Of a stretch of 37,010 nucleotides of DNA, positions 7,900-16,676 are shown piece by piece. The DNA lies in NCBI RefSeq assembly GCF_017813365.1, contig NZ_JAGIZA010000031.1, positions 1 to 37,010 on the forward strand, read 5' to 3'. How positions within the stretch are numbered: position 1 is the first letter of the stretch; every line of letters starts with the position of its first letter. The notes under the pieces are model-generated. The model saw nothing but the letters and a program-made list of their open reading frames with translations, was not told the DNA's origin and searched no databases. The position numbers were made by a program, and so were the translations under genes. Source of the DNA: Roseomonas indoligenes (GTDB taxonomy: Bacteria > Pseudomonadota > Alphaproteobacteria > Acetobacterales > Acetobacteraceae).

Positions 7900-10272
7900 T
7901 CACGCCACGAAGAGGAAGTCGCTCGCGCTGAGCGGCGCGGCGTTGGACAGGCGGGCAATCTGGATCGCCGCCGCCCCGCCCAGACCGTCCGCATCCCAGA
8001 AGAGCCCGCCCGCGCCGCCGCCCGCGGTGTCATAGAGCAGCACGCCGCCCGGCCCATGCGCCGCGGGCGCGGCGTTGGCGATCAGCGCCGGCGTGATGCC
8101 GGCCGCGATCCCGAAGGCCGCGCGCGAGATCACCAGCTTGTCCAGGCCGGCCTCGAAGTCGGTGATCCGGTCCGCCGCACTCGCGATCGGGGCCACATCG
8201 AAGACGAACCGGTCCGCCCCGGCGCCCCCGATCAGGTCGTCCGCGCCCGCACCGCCTGAAAGGATGTCGTTGCCGTCCCCTCCCTCCAGCCGGTCATTGC
8301 CGCCCTTGCCGTAGAGCAGGTCGTTGCCGCCCATCCCCACCAGCCTGTTCGCGCCCGCATCGCCCCAGAAGGCGTCGCTGCCCACCGCCGATCCGGTGAG
8401 GTTCTCGACCGAGACGATCACCGATCCCGCTGCCGCGTAGGCATTGGCGTGCGCCACCCCCTTCTCGTCCGTGCCGTCGAGATAGATCCAGGAGCGCGAA
8501 TTCACCTTCGCCATGCTCAGCGTGTCGGTCCCTGCCCCGCCATCCAGCAGGTCGCCCGCGTCCAGGCCGATGAAGACATCGTCACCGGCCCCGCCCTCCA
8601 GCGTGTCCGCTCCGCGCCCGCCCAGCAGCGTGTCGTTCCCATCCATGCCGAGGAGCCGGTCGTTGCCGCCGCCACCCATCAGGACGTTCGCGGCCGCCGA
8701 GCCGGTGAGGCTGTCGTCGAACCGGCCACCCAGCACGTTCTCGATGTTCAGCACCGTGGCCTGCCCATGGCCGGCCACCAGGGCCTGGGCCGACGTCCTG
8801 CCGAGGTCCACGCCCGCCGCGCCGGTCGCGGCCGAAAGATCCAGCCAGTCCTTCCCGTCACCCCCGTCCAGCATGTCGTTGCCGGATCCGCCCACGAGCG
8901 TGTCGTCGCCGGCCTGGCCGAAGATGCTGTCGCTTCCCTCCGTGCCGCGCATCATGTCTGCGCCCGCACCGCCATGGAGGGAGATTCCGGCCGGCGCACC
9001 GCCACCCACACTTCCCGCCGTCGGAGGCGAGAGCTCGATGATGATGGGATGGTCGGTGATGGCGACGGAAATGCTGTCCGTGTTGCCGGCCTGCGCCACC
9101 GGATTCGTTCCCAGCAACGGGTCGTAGACCGCCACTCCGCCGAACGGCCGATCGAACGTCACGGTGACATAGGATGTGGGAGCCGAGAGGTCGGTGTGGT
9201 TCTGCTCGTCCCAGATGTCCGGCTCCGCCCAGATGACCAGGTCGTACCGCCCGTCCGCCTTCTGCAGGAGCAGCGTGTTGCTGTTGGGCGGCAGGTCCGA
9301 CAGGGATATACGAGGGGCTTCCTGCGGAATGCCCGTTGCCTTCAAGCCATTGTCGGCCAGGATCTCGCGCAGGTTGTGAATCGCGGTCGCGGCCGGCTTC
9401 GGCGTGCCGTCGCCGTGGAAGAGCCCCAGGCTGCCACCGAAAGTCGTATCAGGCTCGATCCCCGTGTCCAGCAGCTCGTAAAGGTAGGTGCGCTCGACAC
9501 CCGCCTTGGCGGCATCGAACAGGAGATTAAGATTGAGCTTCGCCTGGGCGATCTCGGAAACGCCGCCGGGGCTATGATCCGTCGAATGGACCGCCGTGTA
9601 GTTGCCGGTCTCTGTGATCTGGACGGGGTCCTCGGGATTGAAGGTCTTCGCCGCCGCGACACCGGCAGCGATGTTCCTCCCGGGCTGCTCGCCGTGGGCG
9701 AAGTAGATGTGCCAGTTCCCGTAATCCGACGCGGCGCTCAGGTCGCCCAGACCCGCAGCACTCTCGACCGAGAGGCCCCCGACGGTAACGTTCAGCACGG
9801 GGATCTGGGAGAGAAGCGGGGAGGCCTTCAGGTTGTCGTAAAGCATTCCCTGCAGGTCATGGGCCAGCGACAGGTCTGTCCCGCTGTCGCGCCCATCGTG
9901 GTGAACGGTCCAGGTATTGACCTCGTTGAAGCCCTCGATCGCCGCGATCGAACCGGCGTAGTCCTTCGCGAAGGCGTTCAGACGCTTCAGGTCGATCTCG
10001 TAACTGCCCGCGATGTTGAAATCCACGGCCGATACGATGAAGTCGAACCGATACCCAGCCCCCGCCAATGCTTCGTAACGCGGGAACGACGTGTTCTCGA
10101 TGGGCACGCCGTCGCGGATGTACTGGATGCCCAGATAGGTCAGGGCCCCGCGCACCTTGTCGAAATCTTCGTAGGAACTCCCGTTCCCCCAATTGTTGAC
10201 ATGGGTGTTCACACCCATCGCGTCGAGAAAAGCGGACGCACTCATGGGCGCAGTGCCGATGAAGTCAGCCAT
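7900..10272 (-). CDS. RTX-type secreted protein with glycosidase-like N-terminal domain
   Basis: This 790-residue protein has two parts. Residues of about 15-310 resemble a clan GH-A TIM-barrel glycosidase: an acid/base candidate E117 in EGFNEVN, a nucleophile candidate E221 in ITETGNY, and conserved GVNTH and YIRDGVP stretches. After a beta-rich linker, residues of about 434-690 contain clusters of calcium-binding RTX nonapeptides (GGxGxDxLx). The C-terminus has a serralysin-like ITDFEAGLDKLVI stretch and ends in SASDFLFVA, a hydrophobic tail typical of type I secretion substrates. There is no Sec or Tat signal, as expected for that route; no transporter genes are in the window. The start is the ATG giving MADFIG; MSASAF ten codons on is an alternative. 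Its position behind the leftward exopolysaccharide operon suggests an extracellular enzyme that trims or remodels the polymer, but the substrate is inferred only from context. Confidence 0.85.
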   Translation of the reverse strand: MADFIGTAPMSASAFLDAMGVNTHVNNWGNGSSYEDFDKVRGALTYLGIQYIRDGVPIENTSFPRYEALAGAGYRFDFIVSAVDFNIAGSYEIDLKRLNAFAKDYAGSIAAIEGFNEVNTWTVHHDGRDSGTDLSLAHDLQGMLYDNLKASPLLSQIPVLNVTVGGLSVESAAGLGDLSAASDYGNWHIYFAHGEQPGRNIAAGVAAAKTFNPEDPVQITETGNYTAVHSTDHSPGGVSEIAQAKLNLNLLFDAAKAGVERTYLYELLDTGIEPDTTFGGSLGLFHGDGTPKPAATAIHNLREILADNGLKATGIPQEAPRISLSDLPPNSNTLLLQKADGRYDLVIWAEPDIWDEQNHTDLSAPTSYVTVTFDRPFGGVAVYDPLLGTNPVAQAGNTDSISVAITDHPIIIELSPPTAGSVGGGAPAGISLHGGAGADMMRGTEGSDSIFGQAGDDTLVGGSGNDMLDGGDGKDWLDLSAATGAAGVDLGRTSAQALVAGHGQATVLNIENVLGGRFDDSLTGSAAANVLMGGGGNDRLLGMDGNDTLLGGRGADTLEGGAGDDVFIGLDAGDLLDGGAGTDTLSMAKVNSRSWIYLDGTDEKGVAHANAYAAAGSVIVSVENLTGSAVGSDAFWGDAGANRLVGMGGNDLLYGKGGNDRLEGGDGNDILSGGAGADDLIGGAGADRFVFDVAPIASAADRITDFEAGLDKLVISRAAFGIAAGITPALIANAAPAAHGPGGVLLYDTAGGGAGGLFWDADGLGGAAAIQIARLSNAAPLSASDFLFVA
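8206..8973 (-). repeat. RTX calcium-binding nonapeptide repeats
   Basis: About a dozen and a half GGxGxDxLx-type repeats occur in several blocks (for example GGSGNDMLDGGDGKDWL, GGGGNDRLLGMDGNDTL, GKGGNDRLEGGDGND), separated by two non-repeat inserts. Such repeats bind calcium and fold as parallel beta-rolls once outside the cell. Confidence 0.9.
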
Positions 10273-10642
10273 TGATCATACCGCAAGAGGTTTGACCTTA
10301 GTTAACTTCACAGGTTCTTGATGACAACCCCAGGTTGAATTTTTCCAGTATCCCGGCCCACGGAATTCTCCGACCGCAAATCCGCCCTTGCGCGCTGGCA
10401 CTGGCCGTCGTTCCGCATCACACCCGCTACCCAGGCATCAATTCAGTCCAGGGGCTTCCTTCCAGCTGCCCCATGGAACTGCCCTTTCCGTGGAAGCTGC
10501 CTGCCGGCCCCGGAACCGGCGGCCGGGCCATCGGGGTGACACTGCGGCCGATCCCGCAGGCGCGGACTTCCCGGGTCGAGTCGCAGGAGGCGACGGCCAG
10601 GAGGGCGGCCCGAGCGGATGCAATTTCCCCGTGAGGGCTCCG
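10273..10642. promoter_or_regulatory. Gap upstream of the RTX gene, AT-rich at its left end
   Basis: These 370 bases lie between the beta-helix gene and the RTX gene, both leftward. The first 75 bases or so (10273-10350) are strikingly AT-rich and contain the 8-base palindrome AGTTAACT (10300-10307) followed by TTCACAGGTT, so the RTX gene probably has its own promoter here. The remainder is GC-rich; open frames in it have no recognisable product. Confidence 0.4.
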
Positions 10643-12379
10643 TCAGAGCTTCAGTGCGATCTCCGCGTAGCCGCTTTCCAGCGCCCGCACGACATGGCCA
10701 ATCAGATCGCCTTCCTGCCGGCCGGCCATGACGACCGCCGCCCCCGTGCCGTTCGAGAAAACGGGAGAGCCTTCCGTGACGGGACCGGCGAGGCGGCAGC
10801 GAACCGCCCCCCCCCAGGTCGCGATCCCGATCCAGCGCCCTGGCTCGGCGGCCATCTGCGCCACGCCGAGCGGGAGGTTCTGGTCGCTGACCCGTGCCGC
10901 CGCGCCGCGCTGGAGTTGAACGAATTCATCTTTCCCGACGCGCCCCCCGCTATCGGGTCCGGTCATCGCAAAGAACCCGCCCTGGAGTGTCCCTTCCTGC
11001 CAGGTGGCGTGACGACCGGAGTAGGCGGCCGTCACGGACGCGTCGAAGACCGGCCTGCCAGCCTTGGCAAGGTTGGCGAAAACCTCGCTCCACCGCAGAT
11101 CGAGAGCGGCATTCTCGATTCGCCCGACGCGGAGGAGGCAGTCATCCCCGGGAACGAAGGCGAAGGTGGCGCCCCACCCCTGAACCAGGACCCGCTCCAA
11201 CCCTCCGACATTCCAGATCGCACGGCGGGGGTGGGCCGGGATCCTGTTGCCGTCCTGCCACTGAAAGTAGCAAAGGCCACGGAACTGAACGTCGACCAGG
11301 TCGCTGATCGCCGTCGCCGTCGTCTCCCGGAAGTTCCGGTCTTCCAGCATCGCATTGCCGATGTACTCGAACATGCAGCGGTCGAAGACGACGCCTGCGG
11401 CGAGCCGGTTGTCGGGGTTGGTCAGCCCGTTCCGCTCCTCCTTCATCACGCCGTAGGGGGCGCCGCCGATGTAGCAGCCGATATAGATGCCGCTCGGCAG
11501 GCAGGCACGGGGATGGATGGCGATCGCCGCCATCCGGCAGCCCGTGAAGAAGCATTTGGTGTAGACGTTGTCGCCGACCATGTAGTCGCTCGGCTCGGCG
11601 ACATAGACGCCGTAGAAATTGTCCGGCGTCTGCACACTCTCCCACAGGCTGTGATCGCCGACGAGATCAATGCCCGCGTAGAACCGCGAGACCCTGATTC
11701 GCCTGAGGGTGCGCCTCGCGCCCCAGGCGAGGCCGCTCATCCGCGTGTGTACGGCGCCGAGGGCTCCCGGAGGGTTCGGACCCTCGATGCAGAAATCCTC
11801 GAACAATCCCTCGTACATGCCGTCCGCGGCATAGCGCCCGAGGCGGTTGGCCCTGGAGGCCGCGGGGTCGCCGAAGGAGATGGCGAAGCGACCAGGACCA
11901 AGATCTGTCGTCCACCGCAGCCGCGTGCCCTGCCAGACCTCCCCGCGCATGTCGACCTGCGTGCCGGGATCCCCGAAGGGACGGGCCTCCGGGATGACCA
12001 GGGTGTCGTCCATCGTTCCGACCCCGCGTGGTAACCAGACGCAGCCGCCCCCGGCGGCGGCGGCCGCATTGATGGCGCCCTGGGTCGCGCAGAAGTCGAC
12101 CTGCTGCTCCAGCGAGCGAGCAAAGGGATAGACGGCACGCGCCCGCTCGATCGTCGGGAACCTCTCCCGGAGCGGGTGGCTCCGTCCATCCCAGATTGCC
12201 CCGAAGCGGCGGACATCGAAGGGACGCGCTTCGAGCACGGGACTGCCCACCTCCCCCCCGCCCGAGAGGGCGGGGGTGGCGGTGGCTGTCGTCACGATCA
12301 CCGAGGACACAGCAGCCAGCGCCCCTGCCGCATGCCGACGGGACACTCTGCCGGGGCCGTCAGGACCGCCTTGGGGCAC
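10643..12379 (-). CDS. Exported parallel beta-helix protein, pectate-lyase-like
   Basis: This 578-residue protein starts with an SRRHAAGALAAV stretch and a hydrophobic segment ending near TPALS, which suits a Tat-type (or Sec) signal peptide, so a periplasmic or extracellular location is likely. After it, FDVRRFGAIWDG (about 53-64) matches the opening of the pectate-lyase superfamily of right-handed beta-helix proteins. The middle has the short, glycine-rich, aromatic strand pattern of such folds (IRVSRFYAGIDLVGDHSLWES, CYIGGAPYG). No catalytic set can be assigned by eye, and there is no close match to a named lyase. It lies 20 bases after the UDP-glucuronate decarboxylase in the leftward exopolysaccharide operon, so it probably cleaves, epimerises or binds the polymer. 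Phage-tailspike-like glycan binding is an alternative. Confidence 0.7.
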   Translation of the reverse strand: MPQGGPDGPGRVSRRHAAGALAAVSSVIVTTATATPALSGGGEVGSPVLEARPFDVRRFGAIWDGRSHPLRERFPTIERARAVYPFARSLEQQVDFCATQGAINAAAAAGGGCVWLPRGVGTMDDTLVIPEARPFGDPGTQVDMRGEVWQGTRLRWTTDLGPGRFAISFGDPAASRANRLGRYAADGMYEGLFEDFCIEGPNPPGALGAVHTRMSGLAWGARRTLRRIRVSRFYAGIDLVGDHSLWESVQTPDNFYGVYVAEPSDYMVGDNVYTKCFFTGCRMAAIAIHPRACLPSGIYIGCYIGGAPYGVMKEERNGLTNPDNRLAAGVVFDRCMFEYIGNAMLEDRNFRETTATAISDLVDVQFRGLCYFQWQDGNRIPAHPRRAIWNVGGLERVLVQGWGATFAFVPGDDCLLRVGRIENAALDLRWSEVFANLAKAGRPVFDASVTAAYSGRHATWQEGTLQGGFFAMTGPDSGGRVGKDEFVQLQRGAAARVSDQNLPLGVAQMAAEPGRWIGIATWGGAVRCRLAGPVTEGSPVFSNGTGAAVVMAGRQEGDLIGHVVRALESGYAEIALKL

Positions 12380-12399
12380 GTTACCGGGGCCTGCGGCCG

Positions 12400-13395
12400 C
12401 TACGGCGTCTCGACGCCGGCGTTGCCGTGCACCCGCGAGGCTCCGGAGAGCAGCCGGTCGAAATAGGCGATGGTCCGCGAGAGACCCTTCTCAAGGCTGA
12501 CGCTGGGCTGCCAGTCCAACTCGGCCCGGGCCTGGGAGATGTCCGGGCAGCGCTGCATCGGGTCGTCCTGCGGAAGGGGCCTGAACACGAGCCGCGAGCG
12601 GGACTGCGTGATCGCGAGGATACGGTCGGCGAGTTCGCGGATCGTGATCTCATGAGGGTTGCCGATGTTGATGGGCCCGGTCACGCCCGGCGCGGTGCCC
12701 ATCATCCGGACGAAACCTTCGATCAGGTCGTCCACGTAGCAGAAGGCGCGGGTCTGAAGGCCATCGCCATAGAGGGTGATGTCCTCGCCGCGAAGCGCCT
12801 GGACAATAAAGTTCGAAACCACCCTGCCGTCATTCGGATGCATGCGCGGGCCATAGGTGTTGAAGATCCGGACCACCTTGATGGCCAGGTTATGCTGCCG
12901 GTAGTAGTCGAAGAAAAGGGTTTCGGCACAGCGCTTGCCCTCGTCGTAGCAGGCGCGGAGACCCAGGGGATTCACGTTCCCCCGGTAGTCCTCCGTCTGC
13001 GGGTGGACAGTCGGGTCGCCGTAGACCTCGCTGGTCGAGGCCTGGAGAATGGGAACCCGCAGGCGCTTCGCCAGACCCAGGGCATTGATCGCGCCCATGA
13101 CACTCGTTTTCGTCGTCTGGACGGGATCGTGCTGGTAGTGAACCGGGGAGGCCGGGCAGGCAAGATTGTAGATGGCGTCGACCTCGACGTAGAGCGGGAA
13201 GGTCACGTCGTGACGCATCAGCTCGAAGCTGGGGTCGTTCAGGAGGTGGGCGATGTTGTCCCGACGCCCCGTGAAGAAGTTGTCGACGCAGAGCACGTCG
13301 TGCCCGCCCTGGATCAGGCGCTCGCAGAGATGGGATCCAAGGAAACCGGCTCCGCCGGTTACCAGGACCCGCTTCTTGCCGTCGGAACTGATCAT
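12400..13395 (-). CDS. UDP-glucuronate decarboxylase-like SDR
   Basis: This 331-residue extended short-chain dehydrogenase converts UDP-glucuronate to UDP-xylose in its best-known relatives. The N-terminal Rossmann motif is GGAGFLG (G14-x-x-G17-x-x-G20). The active site has STSEVYG (E123) and Y150-x-x-x-K154 in ACYDEGKR, the arrangement characteristic of the decarboxylase group. [16 protein letters not shown] and a [17 protein letters not shown] block are also typical. It sits between the initiating sugar transferase and the beta-helix gene, so xylose, or a related sugar made from UDP-glucuronate, is a likely building block of the polymer. dTDP-glucose dehydratase is less likely given the YDEGK motif. 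Confidence 0.9.
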   Translation of the reverse strand: MISSDGKKRVLVTGGAGFLGSHLCERLIQGGHDVLCVDNFFTGRRDNIAHLLNDPSFELMRHDVTFPLYVEVDAIYNLACPASPVHYQHDPVQTTKTSVMGAINALGLAKRLRVPILQASTSEVYGDPTVHPQTEDYRGNVNPLGLRACYDEGKRCAETLFFDYYRQHNLAIKVVRIFNTYGPRMHPNDGRVVSNFIVQALRGEDITLYGDGLQTRAFCYVDDLIEGFVRMMGTAPGVTGPINIGNPHEITIRELADRILAITQSRSRLVFRPLPQDDPMQRCPDISQARAELDWQPSVSLEKGLSRTIAYFDRLLSGASRVHGNAGVETP

Positions 13396-13497
13396 GAGGG
13401 ATGCCTTCGCTGTTGGCCGTTCGGTACGGGCTGATAACTCGGGTGCAAGGGCGGCGGTGCGCGAGCTGACGCTGCGCCATCACGGCGCGCGACGCCT

Positions 13498-14931
13498 TCA
13501 GTCCGCGTGGAAGTTCGCGAAGCCGCCGAATGCCGTGCGGAGCACGATCCAGAGGTCGAGCGCCGGTGACCAGTTCGAGAGGTACCAGAGGTCGAGCTCG
13601 ACCCGGCGCCGCGCCTTGGCAAGAGTGTCCACCTCGCCGCGGGAGCCGTTGATCTGAGCCCAGCCGGTGATGCCGGGCTTCACGCGATGCCGGGTGCGAT
13701 ACCGCGAGACCGCCTCGAAGTAGAAGCTCCCCTCCACCTTCATGTGGGTCGGGTGCGGCCGGGGCCCGACGATCGACATCTCGCCGCGAAGGACGTTGAG
13801 GATCTGCGGCAGCTCGTCGATGCTCGTGCGCCGGAGAATCCGACCGACGCGCGTCACGCGCGGATCGCGTGTCGCCGTGCGAACCGCGCCGGTGCTGTCG
13901 CCGAGGTCGGTCCGCATGGTGCGGAACTTGTAGACGAGCGTCGGCCGTCCGCCGAGGCCGAAGCGCCACTGACGGAACAGTACCGGGCCAGGGGAGTCGA
14001 TCTTGATGGCGCAGGCCGCGACAAGCAGGACCGGCGCGAGAAAGGCGATGGCCCCGACCAGCAGGACGACGTCGAAGGCGCGCTTGGCGAATTGCTGCGC
14101 CTCCGTCAGGGGCGGTGGCAGGAGATCCACGAGGAAGTGGGACTGGGCGGTGACGGCCTCGATCCCCAGGCTGTCGGCGGAGAGATACCGGCAGACCCGG
14201 ACATCGATGTCGGACAGGCGCTGGCACACCTGCGCGATCCGCGGCCGCTCGGCGGCAGGGTGGGTCAGGATGACGACCCGGACGGTTCCGGCGGCGGCCA
14301 TCTCCTCGATCCGGTCGAGAGCCTCCGTGCCGTCATCAGCGAGGGCGGCGATCAGGGCGCATCCCTGCGCGGCCAGGTCCCGCTCCGGTACGTCGATCTG
14401 TCCGGGAGGGCCGAGCACGACGACACCGCTGGAGCGGTCCGCCTGGACGAAGGGGATCGCCAGGTGGATGAGCGCCGTGAGGCAGATGGCCGTGCCCGCC
14501 CAGTAATAGAGGTTCAGCGGCAGCAGCGTCTGCGCAACCCCCAGGAGCCACATCGCCAGGCCGAGCAGGCCGAAGGTGATCGCAGTGCCGGCCGTCGCCG
14601 TCAGAACCGGGCGCGCCATAGGCTGGATATCCGCCCTGATGACCTGGGTCGGAGTGAAGGCGAAGCGCAGCACGGATCGGATCGTGAGGGCGAGGCCGGC
14701 CACGACGAGCCCGAGCACCAGCATCTTCGCCATTTCGAACCCTGTGGGGGATCGAAAGGAGGCGAGGATCGGACCGATCAAGGCAATCTGCAGTGCGTCG
14801 ATGAGAGGAAGCCAGATCCTCGCCTCACCCGAGGAGGGCCATCGTCCTTTCGCCGGTGTCGATGCCTCCTCCGGCCGCGCCAGGGCGCGCTCGATCCTCG
14901 GATTGAGGTGGATTGGCTGCACGGTGTGCAT
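13498..14931 (-). CDS. Undecaprenyl-phosphate sugar phosphotransferase (WcaJ/ExoY type)
   Basis: This 477-residue membrane enzyme transfers a sugar-1-phosphate to undecaprenyl phosphate, the first step of repeat-unit assembly. Four N-terminal helices (about 38-58, 68-88, 108-132 and 142-162) precede a nucleotide-binding-like domain (170-260). The catalytic polyprenyl glycosylphosphotransferase domain (280-477) has one more hydrophobic segment, [10 protein letters not shown] (312-320), YKFRTM (334-339), the acidic pair in SIDELPQ (D372-E373), MSIVGPRP (385-392) and [16 protein letters not shown] (418-433). The C-terminal pattern is closest to glucose or galactose transferases such as WcaJ; the sugar cannot be fixed from sequence alone. 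It is the first gene of the leftward operon, reading out of the large divergent promoter region. Confidence 0.93.
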   Translation of the reverse strand: MHTVQPIHLNPRIERALARPEEASTPAKGRWPSSGEARIWLPLIDALQIALIGPILASFRSPTGFEMAKMLVLGLVVAGLALTIRSVLRFAFTPTQVIRADIQPMARPVLTATAGTAITFGLLGLAMWLLGVAQTLLPLNLYYWAGTAICLTALIHLAIPFVQADRSSGVVVLGPPGQIDVPERDLAAQGCALIAALADDGTEALDRIEEMAAAGTVRVVILTHPAAERPRIAQVCQRLSDIDVRVCRYLSADSLGIEAVTAQSHFLVDLLPPPLTEAQQFAKRAFDVVLLVGAIAFLAPVLLVAACAIKIDSPGPVLFRQWRFGLGGRPTLVYKFRTMRTDLGDSTGAVRTATRDPRVTRVGRILRRTSIDELPQILNVLRGEMSIVGPRPHPTHMKVEGSFYFEAVSRYRTRHRVKPGITGWAQINGSRGEVDTLAKARRRVELDLWYLSNWSPALDLWIVLRTAFGGFANFHAD

Positions 14932-15476
14932 GGCGTGGGGCGCCCCTCAATTCGCGTTGACTGCCAGCCGGGATCCGGATGCGCTCCGGGTGCCCAGGCG
15001 TCCGTCGATTCCGATCGTGTGCCGTTTCCCCACTCCGGCACGCCTTTCTGGCGTGCCCTTCCTTCTCGTGCGCCCGGCCTGGCAAACGCCAATCCAACAC
15101 GCACGACGGAAGCCCGAGATCAAAGTACTCGGGACATCAAGCAGCATAATCGCTTCGCCTTCTTGATTTTGGAAGGGTTTTATCGCCGCATGATGAGTAG
15201 CGGTTGTTTCGCTCGAACTATGGATCCCGCAAATACTTCCGAAAACGCGAATTTACTCCTTATATTTTTCTCTTTCTTGTCGTTTTCAAGTTTAGATCAA
15301 CTCGGGTTTTATCTTAAATTCCTCATATCTCATTTGCATTATTGCCGGGGTTGCCCGTAGAAATATCCGGCTTGCTGCCCATTCGGTGAGACCGGGCGGG
15401 CCGCTCGCCCAGCCGAACAACGATAAAAAATCCATGCAGGAGGAGCTCGCCACCCTTTTCGAAGGAGTGCCTCGTC
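14932..15476. promoter_or_regulatory. Divergent promoter region of the exopolysaccharide locus
   Basis: These 545 bases separate the two exopolysaccharide operons. From about 15100 to 15460 the DNA is very AT-rich for this genome, with many T-tracts and TpA steps (TTATATTTTTC near 15260). A GGGCGGGCCGCTCGCCC inverted repeat (15395-15411) lies in the leader of the rightward operon, and GAAGGAG (15461-15467) is a good ribosome site for the first glycosyltransferase. I see no convincing -35/-10 pair; TTTAGA (15291) and TTAAAT (15314), 17 bases apart, are a weak candidate. AT-rich regions of this kind are typical targets of MucR/Ros-type regulators of exopolysaccharide genes in alphaproteobacteria, but no such gene is in the window. 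Confidence 0.55.
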
Positions 15477-16676
15477 ATGCGCGTAGCCCTCGTCAGCGAT
15501 CCGCTCACCGTCCATGGCGGCGCCGAGCGTGTGATCGAGCAGATGCTATCGCTCTTCCCGCAGGCGGATGTCTTCGCGATCGTGGACATCGTGCCGCCGG
15601 CACAACGGGGCTTTCTCGGCGATCGGCCGGTCACCACGTCCTTCATCCAACGGATTCCCGGCGGCGCACGGCGCTACCAATCCCTGTTCCCGCTCTGGCC
15701 CCTGGCGGTCGAGCAGTTCGACCTCACCGCCTACGACCTCGTCCTCAGCAGCCACCACGGCGTTGCCTACGGCGTGCTGACGCGGCCGGGGCAGGTTCAC
15801 GTCTCCTACGTCCATTCCCCCATGCGCTACGCCTGGGATCAGCAGCACGCCTATCTGCGCGAGGCCGGGCTAGAGCGCGGCGCAAAGTCCTGGCTCGCCC
15901 GCTGGGCCCTCCACAAGGCAAGGCTCTGGGACTTCGCCGCGGCCCAGCGCCCGGACATCCTCGTCGCGAACTCCCAGTTCGTTGCCGGGCGGATCCGGAC
16001 GGCGCACCGGCGCGAGGCGACCGTGATCCACCCGCCCGTGGCGACCCGGGCGCTCGCCTCATGGGCGAGGACGGATCAAGGCCCGCCCGGGGGTTACTAC
16101 CTCTCGGTCGGCCGCCTGGTGCCTTACAAGCGGACGGAGTTGCTCGCCCGCGCCTTCGCGCAAATGCCGGACCTGCGCCTGAAGATCGTCGGCGACGGCC
16201 CGGATGCGAAGCGCATCGCGGCCCTTGCCGCGCCGAATGTCGAGCTCCTGGGCCGGGTTCCCACCGAGGAGGTCCACCGCCTGATGGCCGGTGCCGATGC
16301 ACTCGTCTACGCGGGCATCGAGGATTTCGGGATCGCGGCCGTCGAGGCGCAGGCGACGGGCACCCCGGTGGTCGCCTACCGCGCTGGCGGGATGGCCGAG
16401 ATCATCGTCGGGTCGGGTTCCCCGGGCACGACCGGCGGCTTCATCGAGAGCCAGACGGAGGACGGGATCATCGCCGCGGTCCGGGCTTTCGAGGAGGCAC
16501 GGCGCCCCAGGGCGTCCGACTGCATCGCCAACGCGGCCCGCTTCTCCGAGGAGCGCTTCCGGGAGAGCTTCGCCGGGGTCGTCGAGCGGGCGCTCGCCTC
16601 CAAGGGGCAGCCGGAGGTACCGATAGGCCGGGAGCAGCCGGCGGCCTGGCCGCCCGAGCTGGCGGCCGCGGAATGA
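15477..16676 (+). CDS. Glycosyltransferase family 4
   Basis: This 399-residue GT-B enzyme opens with MRVALVSDPLTVHGGAERVIEQML, the typical GT4 acceptor-side glycine motif. YVHSPMRYAWD and the C-terminal donor-side signatures YYLSVGRLVPYKRTELL, VGDGPDAKRI and EDFGIAAVEAQATGTPVVAY are characteristic of the WbaZ-like mannosyltransferase subgroup. It should add a sugar, possibly mannose, to the lipid-linked repeat unit at the inner face of the membrane. It is the first gene of the rightward operon and its stop overlaps the start of the next gene (ATGA). Confidence 0.92.
   Translation: MRVALVSDPLTVHGGAERVIEQMLSLFPQADVFAIVDIVPPAQRGFLGDRPVTTSFIQRIPGGARRYQSLFPLWPLAVEQFDLTAYDLVLSSHHGVAYGVLTRPGQVHVSYVHSPMRYAWDQQHAYLREAGLERGAKSWLARWALHKARLWDFAAAQRPDILVANSQFVAGRIRTAHRREATVIHPPVATRALASWARTDQGPPGGYYLSVGRLVPYKRTELLARAFAQMPDLRLKIVGDGPDAKRIAALAAPNVELLGRVPTEEVHRLMAGADALVYAGIEDFGIAAVEAQATGTPVVAYRAGGMAEIIVGSGSPGTTGGFIESQTEDGIIAAVRAFEEARRPRASDCIANAARFSEERFRESFAGVVERALASKGQPEVPIGREQPAAWPPELAAAE

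Noticed and set aside
8206-8973. Tandem repeat array as a possible CRISPR or minisatellite
   Set aside because: The period corresponds to nine codons with degenerate GGxGxDxLx translation, which is an RTX protein repeat.
8449-10275. Plus-strand frame opposite the RTX gene
   Set aside because: The RTX repeats and glycosidase motifs on the other strand explain the DNA fully.
10335-10634. 99-codon plus-strand frame upstream of the RTX gene
   Set aside because: There is no ribosome site or recognisable feature; it looks like a chance frame in the promoter gap.
12890-14227. Minus-strand frame overlapping the sugar transferase and decarboxylase genes
   Set aside because: It is frame-shifted relative to both real genes and bridges their intergenic gap.
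15395-15411. GGGCGGGCCGCTCGCCC hairpin as a terminator before the rightward operon
   Set aside because: No T-tract follows on either strand; it may be a leader structure at most.
15386-16672. Upstream extension of the Wzc-type gene through the first glycosyltransferase
   Set aside because: The frame is open but lies inside a well-supported GT4 gene; the ATG overlapping the GT4 stop gives a normal Wzz N-terminus.
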